Positions 49,918-62,059 of a stretch of 64,000 nucleotides of DNA are shown here, in pieces. The position numbers and the translations under genes are program-made. Source of the stretch: Ixodes scapularis. Taxonomy: Eukaryota; Arthropoda; Arachnida; Ixodida; Ixodidae. The stretch lies in contig NW_024609846.1 in the NCBI RefSeq assembly GCF_016920785.2, forward strand, positions 83,275,816 through 83,339,815, written 5' to 3'. The number at the start of each line of letters is the position of its first letter. The stretch's first letter is position 1. The notes beneath the pieces were generated by a model. It was given only the letters and a program-made list of their open reading frames with translations, made no database searches and was not told where the DNA came from.

Positions 49918-51299
49918 GTGAGTAGGAAGGCCTCTCCCGTTAATCGCCGGTTCGAACAAAGGGCACTTATATACTATTCCAATATTCGCCATCTGCGCGC
50001 TGTCGTCTTTGTTTACTGGGGTGTGAAATGCGGTCTGGACGTGCGCAGTAACTTTAACTTTTGTAATATCCCACTCCGGGCATGTGTTCACAGCCTAGTG
50101 ACTCGGTAATTTTCTCGTGGGTTATAAGTGCTGGAAGGGAGGACATTGTAAGTCCTGGAGTGAAACCGTGATATATAGGAGGTACCGGTCAGTTCTTATC
50201 CGGGTGAACAAGGCTTATTTTTTCTTGTTTACCGAAATCACACCAATTGAATAGGGTTTAGTGGCTCAGGGTCACCGTACTCTTCTCAGCGTGCCAAAAT
50301 TACCCGGTTTCCATTCAGAGCAGCGTAGTGGAGCTGAAATCGATGGCTACAGGAGGGCGGCCCCTGTAAGGCGAGTGAAACTGGAGTCGTCAAACCCGAA
50401 AAAGTCTTGCCACGAGTGGGAAAACAAGTCGACATTCTTCTTTCGCGGACTACCCTTTGCTTCACCGTAAGTCAGATCAGAGTAAAAGGCTGGAAGACAA
50501 AAGAACACCGACAGACACTGTAAAAGCGCAAGACTGCGTCGCATTCACTGCGCTTGGTTGGCTTAGGCGATGATTGGGTCATGCCACCAAATTAAAGGAA
50601 ATAAGATATTCTGGAGACCGAGATTTGGTCTCCAGAAACGACCGGGCATGTTGGTAACGGTGCATCGTTAACAGCAACTCCTAGATTGGGAAGGTGGAAG
50701 TACGATGACATGCATCTCTCCTAAAAGTGACCCTTCCGAAGCCTCATAATGTCAACCGAGACCGAGATTCCTACGTGCGTCGTGTATAGTGACTGCATAC
50801 CGAGCGACTTATTTAGTTTGCAAACGAGTTCCAAGTAACCGTACTTAGTATACTTCTTAAAATGACGTCTGCTGTCCATATAAACGGTTGTCCTTCCTTT
50901 AAGGTACCTTGCGCTGGGCCCACATCAGCTGCCTGGAGTCGTACATGAACCGCGAGCATAGCAGCCGCTGCCACTTCTGCAAAAAGCATATTTCATCCGC
51001 CGTGCGAAAAATGGTTTGTACAGAAATAGGGATACAAGGGAGCTTGAAATGCAAGGCAATGCTGGGCTTGCGCAGTCTGTCTTGGATTGGCTGACGGCCC
51101 GCTCTGCGCGGAGGTACCAGTGCGGACTCTTGTTCGCCGTCCTGCTGACCGTGTCCATGGTTCCGGCGCTGTACATGGCCTGGGCGTACGCGATGTTCAC
51201 CGTGGCCTCTCAGCTCCACTGGGCCGTCACCGTGGTCGTCGTTCCCTTCATGCTCTTCCAGACGTCCACCTGGCTCGGCTTCGCAGCGTACAGCTTCTG
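49624..51299 (+). CDS. MARCH-type RING-CH E3 ubiquitin ligase, two exons
   Basis: Exon 49624-49917 (acceptor TTTACTTTAG, donor GTGAGTAG) ends with HHLVCRYCGLDSNPEQMVAP then CRCRKR. Exon 50904-51299 (acceptor CCTTCCTTTAAG, donor GTGAGG) begins TLRWAHISCLESYMNREH and continues CHFCKKH. Together they make a C4HC3 RINGv domain, the E2-binding module of membrane MARCH ligases. Two hydrophobic spans follow (GLLFAVLLTVSMVPALYMAW and VTVVVVPFMLFQTSTW), as in MARCH2/3-like proteins. The last codon is cut by a donor, so at least one more exon lies downstream; I do not find it. Oddities are a frame change in the A5 run at 51007-51011, which needs one extra base to restore the frame, and two more residues than usual between the fourth Cys and the His. 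The true start is upstream. It may be a live gene with an assembly error, or a pseudogene. Confidence 0.75.
49918..50903 (+). other. Intron of MARCH-like gene
   Basis: About 986 bp. It contains a 27-base perfect-looking hairpin at about 50612-50638 (TCTGGAGACCGAGATTTGGT, then CTCCAGA) and an open stretch at 50261-50467 that ends at a GTAAGTCAG donor. The latter could be a cryptic or alternative exon. Confidence 0.45.
50904..51299 (+). CDS. MARCH-like, exon with second RINGv half and two TMs
   Basis: The RINGv second half is in one frame up to about 51006 (SSAVRK), and the membrane part is in another from about 51010 (NGLYRNRDTRELEMQG). The switch sits on an A5 run. Both halves are clearly conserved-looking, which argues for a single recent indel. 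Confidence 0.7.
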
Positions 51300-53592
51300 G
51301 TGAGGGGAGGCCCTCGTCGACGCACGTCCCTTGCCCGACTCTGAAGACGACAGACTGTGAAAGCTATACGCTACACGTAACGCTCTTTTGGCGAAGTGCG
51401 CAACCAAAAGTGTTGGTGGGGGTCGGTTTTTTTACGATTGGCCAAACTTACCTTATAGGCGTCTTTAGTGGTATTAATTTTGAGTGAGTGAGAAAGCATA
51501 TTTATTGAAGGAATGAATAGTTCACGATCACTCGATAAAATTATCCAATCGCGAAGGGAGAATGGGGATGGAGATCGTGGGAAGGGTAGGGTGAGGGGGT
51601 AAATGTAACCGGCGCCTTCTGATAAGTGGACGAATCCAATCAGGGAATATTGGTTTTATCAACAGAAATATAGGCAATGTTCGACTGTCAGCTTTGACGT
51701 TGTTGGTTTAAAAATTGGGCGGCGTCAAAATTGCGCCCTGATTTTTACTGACATCATTGAACTTTCCATTCGCAACTGATGATAAGTATAGCTAATATCG
51801 CAGCCTGTGACATCACGGTGGACAAATCCTGGTTGTGACATCACTGATGGGAACCTAAGAAGGCTCCGCCAAAACATCCCGGCGCCAATAGACCGTCTTT
51901 GTGCTACGGTTGCCATCTTGCAATATGCCATAGTTGGGTTGGGCGACAAAAACTAAAATAGTTTTGAATATAACTGCAATAAAGTAGAACTACTGGCACA
52001 AACCTCTTGAAAAGACTACGCCCATAAATCCGTCACCGCGCGTGTTCTATTCAAGAAACCTGCAGGCCAGGAGCGGAGCGCGCGTATGGATTTTTCTTTC
52101 CCGCTGATTCCCACAATGCATAACGTGGCATTACGCCGCGATGAGGCACTTTGAGTTTTTGAATAAGTCTATTCTAGCGCTTTCCAGTCGTCGAATAAAG
52201 TGATTTGCGTTCTTTTTTTTTTTTTACCAACACAGCTACGTCAGAACTCAACATGGCAGCCGCCACAGAAAACAACGGTCTTTGCGGAGAGCAATTCGCT
52301 CGCTCCTTGTGCAGAGTGGCGGTGATGTCAGAACGAGTCCGAGCTTTGAATGGCCTTGATTGAAAGGAGTGTGGGTAGACCCCAATACTAGGTGCCTTGA
52401 GATCTACAGTTCTTTTTTTTTAACCAGGCAATAAGAGCTCGGCGTTTTGGCATCATCGCAACCCCTGTGCAGGAAGCAGACGAACTTGAGCTCCGCATAT
52501 TCACCGACGGGGCAAGAAACGCAGGACATCTCCTTTGGGATGCGCAGCCTCCAACAGGAGCTCGTTGCTTTCCGTCGTGCTTTGATTACGGGTGCAAGCT
52601 CGAAGCTGACGAGATGCCGAAATGTTTTTGAAGGGAACTATACGAATTTCGCGCTGGAGGCGGGACAAATGAAATTCCTCTTTGCCGTTCTTGTCCTGTC
52701 ACTGACAAAAGTTATAAATGAGAACTCGTAAAGTCGTTGCTCAGCCGTTTTTGGGTTGAGCAAAATCACAGCTTGAGTGCTGTGTTACAAACAGGAACGA
52801 GTAACGTAGTTTTTGTTGCTTTCTGAATGAATAACAATACAAAATCGCTTATGAGGAACGTGGACAGCAGCAAACACGCGTCCCAACCCCCAGCTATTGC
52901 CCTTGCGGTGCTCCAGGCCTAGCCCAGAAGCGCGAGAAGGACAAGCAGAGACAATCACTTAGGCTAGACTGTGTAGCCATGATTTTATTGCCGGAAGTTC
53001 AGCTGAGTCTGTACATCCTTCCTAATAATTGCAAATGTTAATCCTTAGAACTCACGATATCGCTGAGGTCTGTTCAAAACACCTATCACCAACTGGTTTC
53101 GATATTTGCACCGCGTTTGTGTTTTCGATGCTCACGTCGATCGTATTTTTCTAATTAAAAATACAACGAGGACATGTGCGCCTGATTTTTATTTTAAACT
53201 GCCGCGCTTATTTTTGTAAAGTGACAACAAGTAGTCCACAGTCGATGACAGGTTAAGAGTTCAGGGGAAGCTCCTCCCACTTCGTTCCACTTTAGCAGAG
53301 CAAACGCTGGAGAGGAGGCGACCTGCTCTCCAGGGTACGCGCTGCTAAAGTGAAAGGGGGTGGGAGGAGCTTCCCCACGAACCCTTAACCGGTTACCGAC
53401 TATCGTCAATATTTTGGGGAGTATCAAGTGTCGGCCCTTTCTTGGTGGCGTTTGCGTGCCTGCAAGTCGGGTGTCTACTACCCCTATGTGATGAGTCAGT
53501 GAATGTATAGTCCGGTGTGCAAGGCGAATGACAGTGCCTGAAAGGCGTCGATGAAGAAATCAAAGCCGTTAACAACTCCCTGTAACACCGAA
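51300..53592. other. Old repeats; no exon found
   Basis: 52567-52640 (GTTGCTTTCCGTCGTGCTTT and GACGAGATGCCGAAATG) matches 59129-59200. A CCTCCCACTT/AAGTGGGAGG-type inverted pair lies around 53266-53375. A continuing MARCH exon was looked for and not recognised. Confidence 0.35.
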
Positions 53593-54241
53593 TTAGAGCG
53601 CAGCTCTTGAGGAGGAGGAGGGAAGGGTACGGAGAGGAGGCTATGCCCCTCCTCTCCTGCTTGTCTCCCATTTAGGGAAAAATTTTAGCGGGGAAAATTT
53701 TCCGCTAAACTTAACGGGGAAAATTTTCCACTAAATTCAGCGGAGAAAATTTTCCGCTAGATTTAGCGGAGAAAAGTTTCCGCTACATTTAACGGGGAAG
53801 ATTACCGACTAAATTTAGCAGGGAAATGTTTCCGCTAAATATAGCGGGGAAAAGTTTCAATTGAATTTAGCGGGGGAAATTTCCCGCTAAGTTTAGCGTT
53901 GAAAATTTCCGCTAAATTTAGCGGGAAAAATTTTCCGCTAAATTTAGCGGGTAAAATGTTTCGCTAGATTTAGCGGGGAAAATTTTCCGCGAAATATAGC
54001 GGAGAAAATGTTCTGCTAGATTTAGCGGGGAAAATTTTCCGCTAAATTTAGCGGGGAAAGATTTCTGCTAGAATTAGCGGGGAAATTTTGCACTAGATTT
54101 AGCGGGGAACATTTCCCGCTAAATTTAGCGGAGAAATTTATCTATCATGCACCGCGCGGTTGCGCCGACGCCGACGGTGACGCCGACGGTGACGGCGACG
54201 CCGCTCAAGCCGGAAGCGGGCGCCTTAGAGCTGCGCTCTAA
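53593..54241. mobile_element. TIR element with internal palindromic satellite
   Basis: Perfect 15-bp TIRs: TTAGAGCGCAGCTCT at 53593-53607 and its inverse at 54227-54241. The interior is mostly the array described separately, followed by a GACGCCGACGGTGACGCCGA-type GC-rich trinucleotide-like repeat. No transposase. No clear duplication. Confidence 0.85.
53675..54145. repeat. Tandem array of a 26-27 bp palindromic unit
   Basis: About 17-18 copies of a unit like TTTCCGCTAAATTTAGCGGG followed by GAAAA. Each unit is itself a palindrome centred on AAATTT. Copies vary by substitutions, but the CGCTAAATTTAGCG core is kept in most. Scattered relatives occur at 14470-14770. Confidence 0.9.
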
Positions 54242-57049
54242 AAACAACCCTTGCGCTGGTATAACTAACGTTCGAAACATCGTACACTTCGAGGAGTCTT
54301 TAGAGTCACAGGCAACGTAAGAAACGCAAGGTGCTGTGAGAGTCTCGACTTATATTTTTTACTATCCGCAGCCAATGTGCGACATTAAGCAATCAGAACG
54401 CCGAAGGACGAATCATAATGCAAGAAGTGCGAAGATAATCCGCTACGTCCATCGTTTCCTAAGCTGTCCAGGGCAGTATAAATGTATAAATTGTCGCGCG
54501 ATTTTCTTAAAGTACCGATCTCTGTGCTCCGATATTCAGTTAAGCCCATGAGAAGGGGCTACTGGTATACCGTTTGGCAACAAAAGCAGCCGTCACTACT
54601 TTTGCCACTGGAACCGTTTGGCCATAGGAGAGCACGCTCTTAGATAAAAGGGTATCGATAGTCCTCCCTAAGGGGAGGAACGGTCTTGTAACCTATGTTC
54701 TTTTAGAGAGGGAGAAACTTTCGTCCCCGAAGCAGGGGAGCAAAGTTCCTCCGTCGCCTGCATCTCATTATAGCGGGCCCGAATCGAACAAATCGAGCTC
54801 AATAAGGCTTAACGAGGACGATGCGGATGCGTCTCTCGTGCGAGACGAGAGGAGCAGCAAATAAAAGCGTAACATGAGCTTTCCGCGAACTCTATTTATA
54901 TCCGAAACCAGATTCCCAACGCAGGTAAAAAAAAACTTACGTTTTAAAAGCAGTTACTCAGTCTTCTCGTCGACAGCACTGCGATGTTAAAGAGAGACAA
55001 CCGATACCCAGTTTCATCGCGCACTTCGCGTCTTACCTTTGCTATTCGTCGAGTCACAATTCCTTCGTCAACCGCACATCACGGAGGAATGGCAAACCAA
55101 TCCGAGAAACCAGAAGCCGCTCTCAAAAGAACACACTTGAAGCCGCCGTTTATCGCGTAGCGTGAAAGAAGATGAAATCGCTTGCCACCGGGTCAATCAG
55201 AGTAATTGCAAGTAGCGAGGCTAGGTGGCGCTAGGTACCGCCCGATTCATGTACTACAAAAATATTTCTATACCCTCACGCCACCATTGCGCTTCGGGAT
55301 CATCAGGAACCTTTATTATAGACCATTCCATTTAGCGCTCTCTAGGCGGCACCATTTTGTTCGACAGCAGCGCCCTCTCCATACATCCGGGTAGTTCAGC
55401 GGGTTCGGCGGGGCAAAACGAGAGAGAGGGCACGCGCCCGACTCCGCTAGCAGACGACAAACCGGACAAACCGGGAGGTTGCCATTCTCCATCTTAGGGC
55501 TGTACCTGCGGGCTGTACGGAACATCGAACTCTCGCTCGTTGCTGCCGTTGTGAAGTGGTTCGCCTTCTTAGAATAGTTATGGCTACTCCAAAATCAGCC
55601 TATAGCTCTCTGTTGTTCTATTTTGGTAAATGATCAACTAGCATACCTTTTTCCGTTACTTAAATAGCAGTTGAGTCAGCCGGCAGTACTACCTTCAACT
55701 TCTGCGTGTATTGCGGCAGGAGAGCACGCTTTTATTTATTATTTCAGACTTCCACTCATGGTCGCTAAAGGCCTACACCAGTACGAACTTTGTATAGCAA
55801 AAAAGGTACAGCAACCGGAGAGACTGGCCAATTTTCACAATTTTCACTATTTTTTTATTTTTTCTTATTTGCATGCACACAGGTAACAGCGCAATTGGAC
55901 CCTGTTAGTCCTCTTATCTAGCATAGTATTACACGATAACTGTCATACCAAAATCTGCGTATCTGCGCTTGAAATTTCCAAAATAACGCGATTTTAAACG
56001 GAGTTTGTACGCCAGCCGTATGCTAGGTGCAGCTCACTCGGCGGAGAAGACGACATTAGGGTGAGAGGAGGGAATTTTTTTCTGTCTATTACCCTCTCTG
56101 CTATGACCCTAATGGAAAGGTTTATACACACATGAAACACATTGCGCATTCTAGAGACATCAGCTGAACCTACATTGAGCGCATACTCATAGATGGCACA
56201 TACAAACATCAATACAACAGCACGCTAACCCGCTCACTACTCCCGTGCTTTGCGTTTCCGTCTTTTATACTGGTCGTTTTGAACGTACGGAATTTCTCGG
56301 TGACTGCTTAAGCAAGGAAAAATATCCCCAGCATGTTGATTTTTCCCCAGCAATATCATACCTCTCAGAGTATTTTCAATGGCTCAGGGGATGAATCTCT
56401 TAGTAAAAAGTAAACGCTCGATGATGCCGTAATTATTTGAAAGCCAATAAATCAAGCCGCTCCAATGCGGCTCCAAGCCAAGTTTCCCCGCACGGCACGT
56501 CGTAGCCAGTATTTCTATTGTAGTGTTGGTTTTTCTATTTGTGCTGTTCGCGCACGGCTGGAATTGTCGTCTTGAATTAATCTCAGCAGAGTGGATATTC
56601 ACTCAGCTGGAAGTGATGTTTCACGAGCAGAGAAATCGTGTTTCGATCAACTTAAATGCATCAAAGCCGCGACTTGCGGCAGGTGTTAAGCGTACGGAGC
56701 CACGCCGTGGCGAGCTCGAAAACTTCTAGCGCTCATGCCAGCGCGCCACTTGGAGGGAAGTTTCTTCAGGAATCGTAGTATATTTAAACAGCAAAATAAA
56801 GCATAGGTTTTTATTCGATTTTTGCTTATCTATTTTATTTAATGCTAAAATTCAAAACTGTAAATATACGTATTTTTCGTCATATTTTCGTACTGTTCAG
56901 TTCTTTCCCCAGAGCGCGATCGCTCTCGGAGAGGAGACAACCGACAGTCACATTGGCCATTGTACGATAGGAGCTTACGGTTCAGACCAGCGTTCCAGTA
57001 TGACTATCCGCACGTCGATCGATTGCACCCATAGGTCGGCATTTTAAGC
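54242..57049. other. Unresolved region; weak exon-like signals
   Basis: On the minus strand, a donor at 55032-55036, a 58-bp gap, an acceptor at 54979-54980 and a donor at 54935-54940 could delimit small non-coding 5' exons. On the plus strand, ATG 55580 gives MATPKSAYSSLLFYFG before a weak GTAAATG donor, next to a GC-rich flank. AGACCATTCCATTTAGCG near 55320 is a MITE-end-like motif. None is convincing alone. Confidence 0.25.
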
Positions 57050-57545
57050 TGTCCTCACTCAAACTCACGATCACCATTTCTTTTCTCAATCAGAACTCAC
57101 GCCCACTCACGATCACGATTTATTCAAAATAGGATCATCACCCGGACTCACCCTCACGGTTCAACGCAAAACGAAAACTCACTCGCCGTCATCATCACGA
57201 TCGTCACGCTCACAGATCATCGCGGTCATCACGCTCACAGGTCATCACGAATCATCAGACTCACAGGTCATCACACTCACAGATCCTCACGGTCCTCATA
57301 CTCACAGGTCATCACGGTCCTCACGGCACTTACACTCACAGCTCCTCACGGTCCTCACACTCACAGGTCATCATGCTCATCACACTCACAGGTCCTCACG
57401 GTCCTCACACTCACAGCTCCTCACGGTCCTCACACTCGCAGGTACTCGCGGTCCTCACACTCACACAGGTCCTCACGGTCCTTACACAGGTCTTCACGCT
57501 CATCACACTCACAGGTCTTCACACTCACAGGTCATCACGCTTGCT
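57050..57545. repeat. CTCAC-rich minisatellite 1
   Basis: Tandem units such as ACTCACAGGTCCTCACGGTC with lengths of about 24-36 bp, degenerate at the left edge and homogeneous in 57280-57530. They share CTCACGATCAC words with the array at the right end of the window. Confidence 0.9.
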
Positions 57546-57920
57546 TTCTTTGTGCTTTTCTTTAGTTTCTCTCAAGCCTTTGGTTTGTCTTCGCGTGAGT
57601 CGTGCGGCGGGGAAGCTACCCCAATACAGTGAACTTCTGAGCCACTAATCCAATATGAAAGAAATGTACTAGGTTAATGTTTATGCTCCGCACATTTTTA
57701 CCAAATTTCGTAAACCTGGATGAATTACGAAAGAAACTAAATTCAAGCTGACGAAAGTGGGTGCGTTTAACTTTCGCCTGCTGACAAGGGCGGCGGAAAA
57801 ACACAAACGCGCCTTCCGACAGGTTACACAGTCAACGTCGCAGTAATTAGAACATCGCCTCGCTGTGCATACCTCGCTCATTTGTACACAGATAAACAAT
57901 TACTACATATGTAACCCCCG
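57546..57920. other. No gene seen
   Basis: Unrecognised sequence between the minisatellite and the paired hairpins. Confidence 0.3.
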
Positions 57921-57923
57921 TTT

Positions 57924-58049
57924 TTTTTTTGTGCCACCCACAGGTGGCACAAAAAATATATACATTATACATTTTATAAACATAAAAATATATACAAAAA
58001 TATATACATTCTGCATAAACTTCTACGGAAGTTTATGCAGAATGTATAT
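57924..58049. repeat. Two perfect small hairpins
   Basis: 57924-57956: TTTTTGTGCCACC and inverse around CAC. 58002-58049: a perfect 22-bp stem (ATATACATTCTGCATAAACTTC-type, given here as its first 20 bases ATATACATTCTGCATAAACT) with loop TACG. The second has the size of a short-hairpin precursor, but a MITE remnant is the simpler reading. Confidence 0.7.
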
Positions 58050-59776
58050 GTAGTAAACATATGGGCATCGACCCATTTTTTTTTTTGAGGGGGAGGGGGG
58101 GGGGGAGGAGAACGGTTATATTAGGTAGGGTGGTTTCACGTGACGACGGTTTGAAATCTCACCATAATCCCTGTTGACAGTGGTGTCTGTCAGTCGTATG
58201 CTACTCTAAGAACAGAGGCCGCGGTGGCCGAGTTTTCTTCTCACTCGAGTTGCTTCTGCTTTTGTTGATTGACCGTGCTTGCCGGAGTAGGCTGCGATTT
58301 AGGGAGAATCATCGGCCGGCATTGTTTTTCAGTCATCTCGGCCTTTATAAAATGCTGTCAGCATTTATTCTCTTGATACATGCAGCTGTCCTTGAATTGA
58401 TTTCGTTTGGATTGGTTTGACTTTGGCATGACTTTGCTTGGTTTGGTTTGGGGGTTTGGCGCCGTCCCCATGTGGTTCTTTGTCGCGCTCTCGATCATGT
58501 AGGGCGTGCCACTTTTTCATGTGGCAAGCCGCGTCATTCTTGACGCGCAGTTTTATAATGGGCAATCAGTTCGTCGAGCAAGGTTTCATAGACAGATTGT
58601 TTCATCGACACTGCGATGTTTCATCGGCAGATCGTTTCTTCGACATTTGTTTCATCGATGTGTCATCCGAAGATCGTTTCTTCGACATTCGATGCTCGAC
58701 AGAGCTTACTACTCCGCCACCATATTACTACATTTCGTCGACACTTTTTTTTTTTTTTTTACTCGTACGTCTAGACGACATTTCTCTTTCTCTTTCATCG
58801 ACGCGGTGTTGGCTCCTTGACTTCATGCGTTCTTCGCGTGTTCGCAGCGCACTACGGTGTCCGCTTCGGACAGGCCGCAGGTGGCGCAAGCGCAAATGCT
58901 CCTCACTCTTTGTACGCATGCAGTGCAGTATGCTGTGCGTGGTGCTGGCTGTGCGCTTACGTCGCTTACGTTGCTGGAGTGGTGCGTGCGGCGCCGTGGC
59001 TTTTTGCACACATATGGCCGTTTGGGCGCGTGCTCGGCCTGTCTAGCGGATATTTGCTTACGTAAGGAGCGTGCCCTGTATGGGAATCTGAGGCTCGGCG
59101 CTCGGCAGCCAGAGGGTCGGACGTAATTGTTGCTTTCTGTCGTGCTTTTGGCCGCGTGCACACTTGACGCTCGCGAGATGCTGAATCATTTCAAACTTTG
59201 TCTAAAAGGAGTTTTTCTCGACGCAGTGGTGGCTTAGTATACCGCTCATTTTTTGTAGCATCATGTGAGGCTTATTTTGTGCCCAGTAATGCACGCGAAG
59301 TTCCAAAACTGACGTTTTGCATTCTCGTCTCGCAAGTGTTCCGAAATAGGTAGTGACGTAGAGGTTAATCTGTCGGTTTCGGTAGTCTTTAAAAGTCCAA
59401 TGAACGAGGTATTTGCATTGTTATAGAGTCAGAGCATAAGGAGTTTCAGCGAATATAGGGGGCGCTTTGATCGATACAACATGGCGGAAAAGAGAAGGAT
59501 ATATTTGCGACGCCCGTAGACCGGTAGCGTATAAATTAAACAAAGCGTGTTGTTCTCTGTTTGTTTACGTGTGCGAGACGATCATCGCTTCAACCAAGAC
59601 CTACCGTGATGCTACAAATGAAGTGTTCAAGCCAGTCGAAGGCAAGCAATCTTGCAATAGTCAAGATATGTGTGCAAGTGTTCGACGTGAGCTCTCACGC
59701 TGGTGCAGCTGTCATCAAGTTGAACCGAATGTACGCGGGTCCAAAGAAAGGTGCATGTCAACAATGTTGGCGCTTT
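58050..59776. other. Unresolved; short ATCGTTTCTTCGACAT repeats
   Basis: 58580-58700 has imperfect tandem GATCGTTTCTTCGACATT units. 59129-59200 matches 52567-52640. A G run lies near 58088-58105. No supported gene. Confidence 0.35.
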
Positions 59777-60641
59777 GAAACTATGACGCGTACTTTATTT
59801 AAAACTAAACTTATCGGTCTGCGGCTACAAACATTTTCGTTGACGTTGCTTAGCTGAAGTAACCATACAGGCCTCGCATTAAACGGTGTTGCGAACTCTT
59901 CGGTTGTTCTAGTTAATAGAGCTAATAAGCGGTTTTATGGAAAGTATGACAGCTACAGCATACAAGGGACGATTGAGGTCTTTACCCTGCGTTCTATGTA
60001 TGGAAACATCGGTATCCTTGGTGTTATTGCGATCAGCTGGTCGCCGATCGTTCTGTTTTTATGCATAATGCAAACAAGCCCCGGAAGCGCCAGTCTCATT
60101 TCGATGTGCTTGTGAACCCCACAAGCCTCCTTCTGGCTCTTGTGGAAAGCTTTATTGTAATAGCAATAGTCTCACCGGCCGTTCGAGTTGTATGTACCAC
60201 GGTGATATCTGCTGTGTGGGATCTGCAAAATAAACAAGTCTGTATTAAATGCCAGAAGGAGAACAAAGGTAAAGCTTTTTTAACTTTTTTTCTTTTTATA
60301 AAAGAGGGCGAAGCTTTGAAGCAAGAGAAACCTAAGCTGATATTTGAGTGTACTCAGGAATGAATGGCAAAAGGTGCTTATGCTAAGTGGTAGGTGTACA
60401 CAGTTAATTTTCTTTTGCCTCTGCATTGTAAATTGAAAGATATGTATTAGCAGAAGGTACGTGTCCTTTTGAAAATGTATTTTATTAGGGCAAAAATAGG
60501 GTTTCATACACAACCGAAGAGTTCGCAACACCATTTAATGCGAGGCCTGAATGGTGACATCATCTAAGCAACGTCAACAAAAATGTTTGTAGCCGCAGAC
60601 CGATAAATTTAGGTTTAGATAAAATATGCGTCATAGTTTCA
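59777..60641. mobile_element. Element with about 130-bp inverted ends
   Basis: 59777-59908 and the inverse of 60510-60641 share GAAACTATGACGC, ATCGGTCTGCGGCTACAAAC and GTTGCGAACTCTTCGGTTG. The 600-bp interior has short open frames (one starts MHNANKPRKRQSHFD) with no domain I recognise. Confidence 0.75.
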
Positions 60642-61398
60642 GCCTCAAACGCCAAACATTTTTGATATGTACCTTTCTTGATGACAACTGCACCAACGTG
60701 AGAGAGCCCACGTCGTCGAACACTTGCTCACATATCATGATTAGGGTATGGCAAGATTTCTTGCTTGAAGTGAAGATCATCTCGCTACGACTAGCTACGA
60801 CCACCCACCGCAGCGATGCAGGCGCCGAAGGGGTGCAACGCAGTCAGTCGCCGTCACCCGACGCTGCTCGTTTGACATTCACGGCTTTCCGCCCAGCTGC
60901 TTCGTTTGCGCTTGGAACCAAGAGTTATTTTCTGTGCTTCCGTCTGTGCTCAGTGGCTGGATATGGGCCTCAAGAGCAGTTTTTCAGGCTCGATAGCATT
61001 CGCCGAAGAACTTGCGAAGAAAATGCCAACCAGCAAAAAAAAAAGCACGAGGACACAACGCACCAGCTTGGCGGACTATGCACTGGGCGCGGAAACCAGG
61101 CCCTGCGGATTATACACCAAATGCAAACTATCTAAAAAAAACATTTTTAGGCTCAAATTGGCTTCTGCGGACTATACGCCTGGACACTGCCTGCTATTAT
61201 GCATTGTATATTCACTACTGTTTGTTGCGGCTTGAGAAAGCCTTCCTGTAATGATGCAGAGGGGTCAACTGAGCCTTGAAATAAACATATTTAAGCACAT
61301 CTAGACACGATGTTCCTTGAAGCCAGATGGTCAGGGAAAAGGTGTGCCATTATACCTAATTTGCCAACAGCACACCAATGGTCACAATCAAAACTCAC
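60642..61398. other. Inverted-duplicate partner and 3'UTR-like sequence
   Basis: 60790-61010 is an inverted copy of 62100-62345 (CGACTAGCTACGACCACCC, GCAGTCAGTCGCCGTC and TGGATATGG segments). An AATAAA at about 61280 follows an open plus-strand frame. Confidence 0.5.
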
Positions 61399-61502
61399 CG
61401 AGTCAATGGGCAGTTTTCCACCGCAATATTTATCACCGTGTAATCACCCATTTGGTCCATTAAAACCTTGAGGCTGTAGCCACCAGCACACCCATTCTGG
61501 AT
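61399..61502 (-). CDS. Orphan internal exon, unknown protein
   Basis: Minus-strand acceptor CTTTGCAG and donor GTGAGTTTTG bound 104 nt with only one open frame, reading IQNGCAGGYSLKVLMDQMGD and then YTVINIAVENCPLT. The Cys/Gly pattern and alternating hydrophobics look like real protein. I do not recognise the family. The minus-strand frame starting at 62312 (MQTSKERNLCTTQSVAV) lies upstream and could splice to it in phase at CACGG/GTGTGA, but that donor is weak. Confidence 0.45.
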
Positions 61503-62059
61503 CTGCAAAGCTTATGCTGTAGACATGCATCATCACATGAGCATGTTTCTTATCAATCTTAAACATTAAACGCTAGTTATGCAACGAAATTCCAATATCA
61601 TCACATTTTTAGCAAAATGAATGGTTCCACCTGTTACACTTTTAGCTTTGGAAGTAAACCAGTTCACAATACCACCAGTGGCATACATCGTGCCAAGCAT
61701 TAGTGCCGCGCGTGGCAGCAAAATGTCTTAACTAAGGAAGCAAACCTAATCGATCGTGTTGATTAAAGCACCTAGATACGGGAGAAATTATCAATCAAAG
61801 AAGGACCCTCGAAAGAGAAGTTTTCTCGCCGAACGAGCGTTCCGCAATGTAAGGCCGAAGACATTCACTCCGTGATCGGTACAGAAGCATTTGCTTAGTA
61901 GTCGGTCGTGCGTGATAAAAACAACAACAAAAACAAAGGTGGATTAGAAACGCGATAGATTCACCTTTGCACGGAGTACTTAAACTTAAACTCGTGTCAA
62001 CATAAAGTGACTATGACCCGCCATGCTAGCAGCTCTACTAAAATTTACCCGTGTAGTCG
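61503..62059. other. No gene seen
   Basis: AT-rich stretch, possibly intron of the orphan exon's gene. Confidence 0.3.

Noticed and set aside
53675..54145. CRISPR array
   Set aside because: Short regular palindromic repeats, but with no unique spacers; units are contiguous and the DNA is eukaryotic.
58002..58049. microRNA precursor
   Set aside because: Perfect complementarity and a 4-nt loop are atypical of animal pre-miRNA; a MITE remnant is more likely without small-RNA data.
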